NCBI RefSeq assembly: GCF_029227915.1
Contig: NC_079886.1
Span: 620,001 to 684,000, forward strand
Source: Hydractinia symbiolongicarpus
Lineage: Eukaryota; Cnidaria; Hydrozoa; Anthoathecata; Hydractiniidae
Reading direction: 5' to 3'
Length of the DNA stretch: 64,000 nt
The position numbers were made by a program, and so were the translations under genes. Shown here piece after piece: positions 1-11,327 of this stretch; position 1 is the first letter of the stretch; each line of letters starts with the position of its first letter. Below the pieces are notes generated by a model. It searched no databases. It was not told where the DNA came from and worked only from the letters and a program-made list of their open reading frames with translations.

Positions 1-352
1 GTATAGTCGAATGTATATAAAGAAAGTACCCAGGGAGTAAACTCATTTCCCGAACGATTTTTTAAATTATTTTTTCACCACTTAAACGCATGAGACTTGT
101 AGTTTTCAAAAATATTTTCATTTTTGATGAGACGCTGAATAAAAGAAGTTTAATCGCCCGCAAACGAAAACCCGCGATTTCCCGTAAATCCCGTACTCGG
201 CCCATATAGTCAAAAGTATACAAAAAAGTACCCAGGGAGTAAACTGATTTCCCGAATAAATTTTTAAATTATTTTTTGACCACTAAAACGCATGAGACTT
301 GTAGTTTTCAAAACGTTTTCATTTTTGATGAGACGCTGAATAAACGAAGTTT

Positions 353-379
353 AATCGCGGGAAACGAAAACCCGCGATT
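353..379. other. Perfect GC hairpin variant
   Basis: Arms AATCGCGGG (353-361) and CCCGCGATT (371-379) are exact reverse complements around a 9-base loop. The consensus monomer has AATCGCCGG on the left with a one-base longer loop, giving one C-C mismatch in the stem. Perfect-stem copies also occur at 555-581 and in the 3,242 and 6,075 units, always with the linked variant AATAAACGAAG. I saw none right of 11.3 kb. Confidence 0.8.
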
Positions 380-1011
380 TCCTGTAAATCCCGGGCTTGG
401 CCCCTATAGTCGAATATATACAAAGAAAGTACCCAGGGAGTAAACTCATTTCCCGAACGATTTTTTAAATTATTTTTTCACCACTAAAACGCATGGGACT
501 TGTAGTATTTAAAAATGTTTTCATTTTTGATGAGACGCTGAATAAACGAAGTTTAATCGCGGGAAACGAAAACCCGCGATTTCCTGTAAATCCCGGGCTT
601 GGCCCCTATAGTCGAATATATACAAAGAAAGTACCCAGGGAGTAAACTCATTTCCCGAACGATTTTTTAAATTATTTTTTCACCACTAAAACGCATGGGA
701 CTTGTAGTATTTAAAAATGTTTTTATTTTTGATGAGACGTTGAATAAAAGAAGTTTAATCGCCGGCAAACGAAAACCCGCGATTTCCCGTAAATCCGGTA
801 CTCGGCCCGCATAGTCAAAAGTATACAAAGAAAGTACTCAAGGAGTAAACTCATTTCCCAAACGATTTTTTAAATTATTTTTTCACCACTAAAATGCATG
901 AGACTTGTAGTTTTCAAAAATGTTTTCATTTTTGATGAGACTCTAGATAAAAGAAGTTTAATCGCCGGCAAACGAAAACCCGCGATTTCCCGTAAATCCC
1001 GTACTCGGCCC

Positions 1012-2633
1012 CTATAGTCAAAAGTATACAAAGAAAGTACCCAGGGAGTAAACTGATTTCCCGAATAAATTTTTTAATTATTTTTTCACCACTAAAACGC
1101 ATGAGACTTGTAGTTTTCAAAAATGTTTTCATTTTTGATGAGACGCTGAATAAAAGAAGTTTAATCGCCCGCAAACGAAAACCCGCGATTTCCCGTAAAT
1201 CCCGTACTCGGCCCATATAGTCAAAAGTATACAAAAAAGTACCCAGGGAGTAAATTGATTTCCCGAATAAATTTTTAAATTATTTTTTGACCACTAAAAC
1301 GCATGAGACTTGTAGTTTTCAAAAATGTTTTCATTTTTGATGAGACGCTGAATAAAAGAAGTTTAATCGCCGGCAAACGAAAACCTGCGATTTCCTGTAA
1401 ATCCCGGGCTTGGCCCCTATAGTCGAATATATACAAAGAAAGTACCCAGGGAGTAAACTCATTTCCCGAACGATTTTTTAAATTATTTTTTCACCACTAA
1501 AACGCATGAGACTTGTAGTTTTCAAAAATGTTTTCATTTTTGATGAGACGCTGAATAAAAGAAGTTTAATCGCCGGCAAACGAAAACCCGCGATTTCCTG
1601 TAAATCCGGGCTTGGCCCCTATAGTCGAATATATACAAAGAAAGTACCCAGGAAGTAAACTCATTTCCCGAACGATTTTTTTAAATTATTTTTTCACCAC
1701 TAAAACGCATGAGACTTGTATTATTTAAAAATGTTTTCATTTTTGATGAGACGCTGAATAAAAGAAGTTTAATCGCCGGCAAACGAAAACCCGCGATTTC
1801 CCGTAAAACCCGTACTCGGCCCCTATAGTCAAAAGTATACAAAGAAAGTACCCAGGGAGTAAACTGATTTCCCGAATAAATTTTTTAATTATTTTTTCAC
1901 CACTAAAACGCATGAGACTTGTAGTTTTCAAAAATGTTTTCATTTTTGATGAGACGCTGAATAAAAGAAGTTTAATCGCCCGCAAACGAAAACCCGCGAT
2001 TTCCCGTAAATCCCGTACTCGGCCCATATAGTCAAAAGTATACAAAAAAGTACCCAGGGAGTAAATTGATTTCCCGAATAAATTTTTAAATTATTTTTTG
2101 ACCACTAAAACGCATGAGACTTGTAGTTTTCAAAAATGTTTTGATTTTTGATGAGACGCTGAATAAAAGAAGTTTAATCGCCGGCAAACGAAAACCTGCG
2201 ATTTCCTGTAAATCCCGGGCTTGGCCCCTATAGTCGAATATATACAAAGAAAGTACCCAGGGAGTAAACTCATTTCCCGAACGATTTTTTAAATTATTTT
2301 TTCACCACTAAAACGCATGAGACTTGTAGTTTTCAAAAATGTTTTCATTTTTGATGAGACGTTGAATAAAAGAAGTTTAATCGCCGGCAAACGAAAACCC
2401 GCGATTTCCTGTAAATCCGGGCTTGGCCCCTATAGTCGAATATATACAAAGAAAGTACCCAGGAAGTAAACTCATTTCCCGAACGATTTTTTTAAATTAT
2501 TTTTTCACCACTAAAACGCATGAGACTTGTAGTATTTAAAAATGTTTTCATTTTCGATGAGACGCTGAATAAAAGAAGTTTAATCGCCGGCAAACGAAAA
2601 CCCGCGATTTCCCATAAATCCGGTACTCGGCCC
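1012..2633 (+). repeat. Two copies of a 4-monomer HOR (811 bp)
   Basis: Positions 1,012-1,822 and 1,823-2,633 are near-identical four-monomer units with period 811. Shared private variants include AGTAAATTGATTTCCCG early in the unit and CCCAGGAAGTAAACTC in its last monomer. The copies differ by scattered single bases, for example GTTTTCATTTTT versus GTTTTGATTTTT. This is a recent local unequal-exchange duplication inside the 16-monomer block. Confidence 0.9.
1319..1340. other. AT hairpin in the monomer
   Basis: Arms TCAAAAATG (1,319-1,327) and CATTTTTGA (1,332-1,340) are exact reverse complements around a TTTT loop. The element lies at monomer positions 106-127 and is present in most copies in the window; some copies have ATATTTTC, ATGTTTTT or CCAAAATG and a weaker stem. 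A cruciform or RNA stem is possible but not shown. Confidence 0.8.
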
Positions 2634-3241
2634 GTCTAGTCAAAAGTATACAAAGAAAGTACTCAAGGAGTAAACTCATTTCCCGAACGATTTTTTAAAT
2701 TATTTTTTCACCACTAAAACGCATGAGACTTGTAGTTTTCAAAAATGTTTTCATTTTTGATGAGACGCTAGATAAAAGAAGTTTAATCGCCGGCAAACGA
2801 AAACCCGCGATTTCCCGTAAATCCCGTACTCGGCCCGTATAGTCAAAAGTATACAAAGAAAGTACCCAGGGAGTAAACTGATTTCCCGAATAAATTTTTA
2901 AATTATTTTTTCACCACTAAAACGCATGAGACTTGTAGTTTTCAAAAATGTTTTCATTTTTGATGAGACGCTGAATAAAAGAAGTTTAATCGCCGGCAAA
3001 CGAAAACCCGCGATTTCCTGTAAATCCCGGGCTTGGCCCCTATAGTCGAATGTATACAAAGAAAGTACCCTGTGAGTAAACTCATTTTCAGAACGATTTT
3101 TTGAATTATTTTTTCACCACTAAAACGCATGAGACTTGTAGTATTTAAAAATGTTTTCATTTTTAATGAGACGCTAAATAAAAGAAGTTTAATCGCCGGC
3201 AAACGAAAACCCGCAATTCCCGTAAATCCCGTTCCCGGCCC

Positions 3242-5063
3242 GTATAGTCGAATGTATATAAAGAAAGTACCCAGGGAGTAAACTCATTTCCCGAACGATT
3301 TTTTAAATTATTTTTTCACCACTTAAACGCATGAGACTTGTAGTTTTCAAAAATATTTTCATTTTTGATGAGACGCTGAATAAAAGAAGTTTAATCGCCC
3401 GCAAACGAAAACCCGCGATTTCCCGTAAATCCCGTACTCGGCCCATATAGTCAAAAGTATACAAAAAAGTACCCAGGGAGTAAACTGATTTCCCGAATAA
3501 ATTTTTAAATTATTTTTTGACCACTAAAACGCATGAGACTTGTAGTTTTCAAAACGTTTTCATTTTTGATGAGACGCTGAATAAACGAAGTTTAATCGCG
3601 GGAAACGAAAACCCGCGATTTCCTGTAAATCCCGGGCTTGGCCCCTATAGTCGAATATATACAAAGAAAGTACCCAGGGAGTAAACTCATTTCCCGAACG
3701 ATTTTTTAAATTATTTTTTCACCACTAAAACGCATGGGACTTGTAGTATTTAAAAATGTTTTCATTTTTGATGAGACGCTGAATAAACGAAGTTTAATCG
3801 CGGGAAACGAAAACCCGCGATTTCCTGTAAATCCCGGGCTTGGCCCCTATAGTCGAATATATACAAAGAAAGTACCCAGGGAGTAAACTCATTTCCCGAA
3901 CGATTTTTTAAATTATTTTTTCACCACTAAAACGCATGGGACTTGTAGTATTTAAAAATGTTTTTATTTTTGATGAGACGTTGAATAAAAGAAGTTTAAT
4001 CGCCGGCAAACGAAAACCCGCGATTTCCCGTAAATCCGGTACTCGGCCCGCATAGTCAAAAGTATACAAAGAAAGTACTCAAGGAGTAAACTCATTTCCC
4101 AAACGATTTTTTAAATTATTTTTTCACCACTAAAATGCATGAGACTTGTAGTTTTCAAAAATGTTTTCATTTTTGATGAGACTCTAGATAAAAGAAGTTT
4201 AATCGCCGGCAAACGAAAACCCGCGATTTCCCGTAAATCCCGTACTCGGCCCCTATAGTCAAAAGTATACAAAGAAAGTACCCAGGGAGTAAACTGATTT
4301 CCCGAATAAATTTTTAAAGTATTTTTTCACCACTAAAACGCATGAGACTTGTAGTTTTCAAAAATGTTTTCATTTTTGATGAGACGCTGAATAAAAGAAG
4401 TTTAATCGCCGGCAAACGAAAACCCGCGATTTCCTGTAAATCCCGGGGTTGGCCCCTATAGTCGAATGTATACAAAGAAAGTACCCTGTGAGTAAACTCA
4501 TTTTCAGAAAGATTTTTTAAATTATTTTTTCACCACTTAAACGCATGAGACTTGTAGTTTTCAAAAATATTTTCATTTTTGATGAGACACTGAATAAAAG
4601 AAGTTTAATCGCCCGCAAACGAAAACCCGCCATTTCCCGTAAATCCTGTACTCGGCCAATATAGTCAAAAGTATACAAAAAAGTACCCAGGGAGTAAGCT
4701 GATTTCCCGAATAAATTTTTAAATTATTTTTTGACCACTAAAACGCATGAGACTTGTAGTTTTCCAAAATGTTTTCATTTGTGATGAGACGCTGAATAAA
4801 AGAAGTTTAATTGCAGGCAAACGAAAACCCGCGATTTCCCGTAAATCCCGTACTCGGCCCCTATAGTCAAATGTATTCGAAGAAAGTACCCAGGGAGTAA
4901 ACTGATTTCCTGAATAAATTTTTAAATTATTTTTTCACCACTAAAACGCATGAGACTTGTAGTATTTAAAAATGTTTTCATTTTTGATGAGACGCTAAAT
5001 AAAAGAAGTTTAATCGCCGGCAAACGAAAACCCGCAATTTCCCGTAAATCCCGTTCCCGGCCC
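3242..5063 (+). repeat. 9-monomer HOR unit, copy 1 (1,822 bp)
   Basis: This nine-monomer unit recurs at 6,075-7,896 with a constant offset of 2,833, including the private variant TTTTTAAAGTATTTTTTC (4,311 and 7,144). Its first five monomers also match positions 1 to about 1,069. Its last three monomers carry CCCTGTGAGTAAACTCATTTTCAG, GGAGTAAGCTG and GTATTCGAAG variants in that order. Confidence 0.92.
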
Positions 5064-6074
5064 GTATAGTCGAATGTATATAAAGAAAGTGCCCAGGGAG
5101 TAAACTCATTTCCCGAACGATTTTTTAAATTATTTTTTCACCACTTAAACGCATGAGACTTGTAGTTTTCAAAAATATTTTCATTTTTGATGAGACGCTG
5201 AATAAAAGAAGTTTAATCGCCCGCAAACGAAAACCTGCGATTTCCCGTAAATCCCGTACTCGGCCCATATAGTCAAAAGTATACAAAAAAGTACCCAGGG
5301 AGTAAACTGATTTCCCGAATAAATTTTTAAATTATTTTTTGACCACTAAAACGCATGAGACTTGTAGTTTTCAAAACGTTTTCATTTTTGATGAGACGCT
5401 GAATAAACGAAGTTTAATCGCAGGAAACGAAAACCCGCGATTTCCTGTAAATCCCGGGCTTGGCCCCTATAGTCGAATGTATACAAAGAAAGTACCCTGT
5501 GAGTAAACTCATTTTCAGAAAGATTTTTTAAATTATTTTTTCACCACTTAAACGCATGAGACTTGTAGTTTTCAAAAATATTTTCATTTTTGATGAGACA
5601 CTGAATAAAAGAAGTTTAATCGCCCGCAAACGAAAACCCGCCATTTCCCGTAAATCCTGTACTCGGCCAATATAGTCAAAAGTATACAAAAAAGTACCCA
5701 GGGAGTAAGCTGATTTCCCGAATAAATTTTTAAATTATTTTTTGACCACTAAAACGCATGAGACTTGTAGTTTTCCAAAATGTTTTCATTTGTGATGAGA
5801 CGCTGAATAAAAGAAGTTTAATTGCAATCAAACGAAAACCCGCGATTTCCCGTAAATCCCGTACTCGGCCCCTATAGTCAAAAGTATTCGAAGAAAGTAC
5901 CCAGGGAGTAAACTGATTTCCTGAATAAATTTTTAAATTATTTTTTCACCACTAAAACGCATGAGACTTGTAGTATTTAAAAATGTTTTCATTTTTGATG
6001 AGACGCTAAATAAAAGAAGTTTAATCGCCGGCAAACGAAAACCCGCAATTTCCCGTAAATCCCGTTCCCGGCCC
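5064..6074 (+). repeat. Deleted 5-monomer derivative of the 9-monomer unit
   Basis: The segment contains five monomers. The first two match the first two of the 3,242 unit and the last three match its last three (the GTAAGCTG and GTATTCGAAG markers recur in order). The four middle monomers are absent, so the unit has lost a whole number of repeats, as expected from in-register exchange. It carries GTGCCCAGGG in its first monomer, a marker shared with the units starting at 6,075, 7,897 and 8,911 but not with 3,242. Confidence 0.9.
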
Positions 6075-7896
6075 GTATAGTCGAATGTATATAAAGAAAG
6101 TGCCCAGGGAGTAAACTCATTTCCCGAACGATTTTTTAAATTATTTTTTCACCACTTAAACGCATGAGACTTGTAGTTTTCAAAAATATTTTCATTTTTG
6201 ATGAGACGCTGAATAAAAGAAGTTTAATCGCCCGCAAACGAAAACCCGCGATTTCCCGTAAATCCCGTACTCGGCCCATATAGTCAAAAGTATACAAAAA
6301 AGTACCCAGGGAGTAAACTGATTTCCCGAATAAATTTTTAAATTATTTTTTGACCACTAAAACGCATGAGACTTGTAGTTTTCAAAACGTTTTCATTTTT
6401 GATGAGACGCTGAATAAACGAAGTTTAATCGCGGGAAACGAAAACCCGCGATTTCCTGTAAATCCCGGGCTTGGCCCCTATAGTCGAATATATACAAAGA
6501 AAGTACCCAGGGAGTAAACTCATTTCCCGAACGATTTTTTAAATTATTTTTTCACCACTAAAACGCATGGGACTTGTAGTATTTAAAAATGTTTTCATTT
6601 TTGATGAGACGCTGAATAAACGAAGTTTAATCGCGGGAAACGAAAACCCGCGATTTCCTGTAAATCCCGGGCTTGGCCCCTATAGTCGAATATATACAAA
6701 GAAAGTACCCAGGGAGTAACCTCATTTCCCGAACGATTTTTTAAATTATTTTTTCACCATTAAAACGCATGGGACTTGTAGTATTTAAAAATGTTTTCAT
6801 TTTTGATGAGACGCTGAATAAAAGAAGTTTAATCGCCGGCAAACGAAAACCCGCGATTTCCCGTAAATCCGGTACTCGGCCCGCATAGTCAAAAGTATAC
6901 AAAGAAAGTACTCAAGGAGTAAACTCATTTCCCAAACGATTTTTTAAATTATTTTTTCGCCACTAAAACGCATGAGACTTGTAGTTTTCAAAAATGTTTT
7001 CATTTTTGATGAGACTCTAGATAAAAGAAGTTTAATCGCCGGCAAACGAAAACCCGCGATTTCCCGTAAATCCCGTACTCGGCCCCTATAGTCAAAAGTA
7101 TACAAAGAAAGTACCCAGGGAGTAAACTGATTTCCCGAATAAATTTTTAAAGTATTTTTTCACCACTAAAACGCATGAGACTTGTAGTTTTCAAAAATGT
7201 TTTCATTTTTGATGAGACGCTGAATAAAAGAAGTTTAATCGCCGGCAAACGAAAACCCGCGATTTCCTGTAAATCCCGGGGTTGGCCCCTATAGTCGAAT
7301 GTATACAAAGAAAGTACCCTGTGAGTAAACTCATTTTCAGAAAGATTTTTTAAATTATTTTTTCACCACTTAAACGCATGAGACTTGTAGTTTTCAAAAA
7401 TATTTTCATTTTTGATGAGACACTGAATAAAAGAAGTTTAATCGCCCGCAAACGAAAACCCGCCATTTCCCGTAAATCCTGTACTCGGCCAATATAGTCA
7501 AAAGTATACAAAAAAGTACCCAGGGAGTAAGCTGATTTCCCGAATAAATTTTTAAATTATTTTTTGACCACTAAAACGCATGAGACTTGTAGTTTTCCAA
7601 AATGTTTTCATTTTTGATGAGACGCTGAATAAAAGAAGTTTAATCGCAGGCAAACGAAAACCCGCGATTTCCCGTAAATCCCGTACTCGGCCCCTATAGT
7701 CAAAAGTATTCAAAGAAAGTACCCAGGGAGTAAACTGATTTCCTGAATAAATTTTTAAATTATTTTTTCACCACTAAAACGCATGAGACTTGTAGTATTT
7801 AAAAATGTTTTCATTTTTGATGAGACGCTAAATAAAAGAAGTTTAATCGCCGGCAAACGAAAACCCGCAATTTCCCGTAAATCCCGTTCCCGGCCC
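6075..7896 (+). repeat. 9-monomer HOR unit, copy 2 (1,822 bp)
   Basis: This is the second full copy of the 3,242-5,063 unit, exactly the same length. Its first monomer has the GTGCCCAGGG marker, placing it closer to the deleted copy at 5,064 than to the copy at 3,242 at that point. This suggests conversion or exchange among adjacent units. Confidence 0.92.
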
Positions 7897-9924
7897 GTAT
7901 AGTCGAATGTATATAAAGAAAGTGCCCAGGGAGTAAACTCATTTCCCGAACGATTTTTTAAATTATTTTTTCACCACTTAAACGCATGAGACTTGTAGTT
8001 TTCAAAAATATTTTCATTTTTGATGAGACGCTGAATAAAAGAAGTTTAATCGCCCGCAAACGAAAACCCGCGATTTCCCGTAAATCCCGTACTCGGCCCA
8101 TATAGTCAAAAGTATACAAAAAAGTACCCAGGAAGTAAACTGATTTCCCGAATAAATTTTTAAATTTTTTTTTGACCACTAAAACGCATGAGACTTGTAG
8201 TTTTCAAAAATGTTTTCATTTTTGATGAGACGCTGAATAAAAGAAGTTTAATCGCCGGCAAACGAAAACCCGCGATTTCCTGTAAATCCCGGGCTTGGCC
8301 TCTATAGTCGAATATATACAAAGAAAGTACCCAGGGAGTAAACTCATTTCCCGAACGATTTTTTAAATTATTTTTTCACCACTAAAACGCACGAGACTTG
8401 TAGTATTTAAAAATGTTTTCATTTTTGATGAGACGCTGAATAAAAGAAGTTTAATCGCCGGCAAACGAAAACCCGCGATTTCCCGTAAATCCGGTACTCG
8501 GCTTGTATAATCAAAAGTATACAAAGAAAGTACTCAAGGAGTAAACTCATTTCCCGAACGATTTTTTAAATTATTTTTTCACCACTAAAACGCATGAGAC
8601 TTGTGGTTTTCAAAAATGTTTTCATTTTTGATGAGACGCTAGATAAAAGAAGTTTAATCGCCGGCAAACGAAAACCCGCGATTTCCCGTAAATCCCGTAC
8701 TCGGCCCCTATAGTCAAAAGTATACAAAGAAAGTACCCAGGAAGTAAACTGATTTCCCAAATAAATTTTTAGATTATTTTTTCACCACTAAAACGCTTGA
8801 GACTTGTAGTTTTCAAAAATGTTTTCATTTTTGATGAGACGCTGCATAAAAGAAGTTTAATCGCCGGCAAACGAAAACCCGCAATTTCCCGTAAATCCCG
8901 TTCCCGGCCCGTATAGTCGAATGTATATAAAGAAAGTGCCCAGGGAGTAAACTCATTTCCCGAACGATTTTTTAAATTATTTTTTCACCACTTAAACGCA
9001 TGAGACTTGTAGTTTTCAAAAATATTTTCATTTTTGATGAGACGCTGAATAAAAGAAGTTTAATCGCCCGCAAACGAAAACCCGCGATTTCCCGTAAATC
9101 CCGTACTCGGCCCATATAGTCAAAAGTATACAAAAAAGTACCCAGGGAGTAAACTGATTTCCCGAATAAATTTTTAAATTTTTTTTTGACCACTAAAACG
9201 CATGAGACTTGTAGTTTTCAAAAATGTTTTCATTTTTGATGAGACGCTGAATAAAAGAAGTTTAATCGCCGGCAAACGAAAACCCGCGATTTCCTGTAAA
9301 TCCCGGGCTTGGCCCCTATAGTCGAATATATACAAAGAAAGTACCCAGGGAGTAAACTCATTTCCCGAATGATTTTTTAAATTATTTTTTCACCACTAAA
9401 ACGCACGAGACTTGTAGTATTTAAAAATGTTTTCATTTTTGATGAGACGCTGAATAAAAGAAGTTTAATCGCCGGCAAACGAAAACCCGCGATTTCCCGT
9501 AAATCCGGTACTCGGCTTGTATAATCAAAAGTATACAAAGAAAGTACTCAAGGAGTAAACTCATTTCCCGAACGATTTTTTAAATTATTTTTTCACCACT
9601 AAAACGCATGAGACTTGTGGTTTTCAAAAATGTTTTCATTTTTGATGAGACGCTAGATAAAAGAAGTTTAATCGCCGGCAAACGAAAACCCGCGATTTCC
9701 CGTAAATCCCGTACTCGGCCCCTATAGTCAAAAGTATACAAAGAAAGTACCCAGGAAGTAAACTGATTTCCCAAATAAATTTTTAGATTATTTTTTCACC
9801 ACTAAAACGCATGAGACTTGTAGTTTTCAAAAATGTTTTCATTTTTGATGAGACGCTGCATAAAAGAAGTTTAATCGCCGGCGAACGAAAACCCGCGATT
9901 TCCTGTAAATCCCGGGCTGGGCCC
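7897..9924 (+). repeat. Two copies of a 5-monomer HOR (1,014 bp)
   Basis: Positions 7,897-8,910 and 8,911-9,924 are the same five-monomer unit. Shared private variants include TAAATTTTTTTTTGACC, ACGCACGAGACTTG, TTGTATAATCAAAAG and GCTGCATAAAAG. The copies differ at the end: copy 1 finishes with CCGTTCCCGGCCC, copy 2 with CCCGGGCTGGGCCCC, so the right boundary is an exchange point within the last monomer. Confidence 0.92.
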
Positions 9925-11308
9925 CTATAGTCGAATGTATACAAAGAAAGTACCCTGTGAGTAAACTCATTTACAGAACGATTTTTTAAATTATTTTTTC
10001 ACCACTTAAACGCATGAGACTTGTAGTTTTCAAAAATTTTTTCATTTTTGATGAGACGCTGAATAAAAAAAGTTTAATCGCCCGCAAACGAAAACCCGCG
10101 ATTTCCTGTAAATCCCGGGCTTGGCCCCTATAGTCGAATATATACAAAGAAAGTACCCAGGGAGTAAACTCATTTCCCGAACGATTTTTTAAATTATTTT
10201 TTCACCACTAAAACGCATGAGACTTGTAGTATTTAAAAATGTTTTCATTTTTGATGAGACGCTGAATAAAAGAAGTTTAATCGCCGGCAAACGAAAATCC
10301 GCGATTTCCCGTAAATCCGGAACTCGGCCCGTATAGTCAAAAGTATACAAAGAAAGTACTCAAGGAGTAAACTCATTTCCCGAACGATTTTTTAAATTAT
10401 TTTTTCACCACTAAAACGCATGAGACTTGTAGTTTTCAAAAATGTTTTCATTTATGATGAGACTCTAGATAAAAGAAGTTTAATCGCCGGCAAACGAAAA
10501 CCCGCGATTTCCCGTAAATCCCGTACTCGGCCCGTATAGTCAAAAGTATACAAAGAAAGTACCAAGGGAGTAAACTGATTTCCCGAATAAATTTTTAAAT
10601 TATTTTTTCACCACTAATACGCATGAGACTTGTAGTTTTCAAAAATGTTTTCATTTTTGATGAGACGCTGAATAAAAGAAGTTTAATCGCCGGCGAACGA
10701 AAACCCGCGATTTCCTGTAAATCCCGGGCTTGGCCCCTATAGTCGAATGTATACAAAGAAAGTACCCTGTGAGTAAACACATTTTCAGAACGATTTTTTG
10801 AATTATTTTTTCACCACTAAAACGCATGAGACTTGTAGTATTTAAAAATGTTTTCATTTTTGATGAGACGCTAAGTAAAAGAAGTTTAATCGCCGGCAAA
10901 CGAAAACCCGCAATTTCCCGTAAATCCCGTTCCCGGCCCGTATAGTCGAATGTATATAAAGAAAGTACCCAGGGAGTAAACTCATTTCCCGAACGATTTT
11001 TTAAATTATTTTTTCACCACTTAAACGCATGAGACTTGTAGTTTTCAAAAATATTTTCATTTTTGATGAGACGCTGAATAAAAGAAGTTTAATCGCCCGC
11101 AAACGAAAACCCGCGATTTCCTGTAAATCCCGTACTCGGCCCATATAGTCAAAAGTATACAAAAAAGTACCCACGGAGTAAACTGATTTCCCGAATAAAT
11201 TTTTAAATTATTTTTTGACCACTAAAACGCATGAGACTTGTAGTTTTCAAAACGTTTTCATTTTTGATGAGACGCTGAATAAACGAAGTTTAATCGCGGG
11301 AAACGAAA
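9925..11308 (+). repeat. Last left-dialect monomers, truncated at the inversion
   Basis: About seven plus-strand monomers follow the 5-monomer units. The last one ends abruptly at 11,308 in the loop of the GC hairpin. It belongs to the AATCGCGGG variant whose hairpin arms are otherwise perfect, and the right arm is missing. No gene or unique sequence is seen. Confidence 0.92.
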
Positions 11309-11327
11309 TTTTTTTTTTTTTTTTTTT
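11309..11327. other. Left inversion junction: run of 19 T
   Basis: The plus-strand monomer stops at AAACGAAA and is followed by 19 consecutive T, then by minus-strand satellite starting GAAAAATCGTTCTG. The last three T can also belong to the inverted monomer, which reads AATTTGAAAAATCG. The ordinary monomer has much shorter T runs, so the tract is extra sequence at the joint. It may be untemplated or slippage-derived, or an assembly artefact. Confidence 0.85.

Larger units (their letters stand above)
1..3241 (+). repeat. Left-dialect block of 16 monomers
   Basis: Monomers start at 1, 204, 404, 606, 809, 1012, 1215, 1417, 1619, 1823, 2026, 2228, 2430, 2634, 2837 and 3040. The first five-plus monomers (1 to about 1,069) recur at 3,242 to about 4,310 with offset 3,241, so this block is one older unit of a larger HOR. 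Diagnostic variants of the left dialect are AATAAATTTTTAAATT in place of AACGATTTTTTAAATT, TTTTGACCACT, and AATCGCGGGAAACG. No gene is present. Confidence 0.93.

Noticed and set aside
150-185. CENP-B box
   Set aside because: The reverse strand of the GC hairpin has TTCGTTTGCCGG, which shares TTCGTT with the box, but the conserved A and the CGGG end do not line up.
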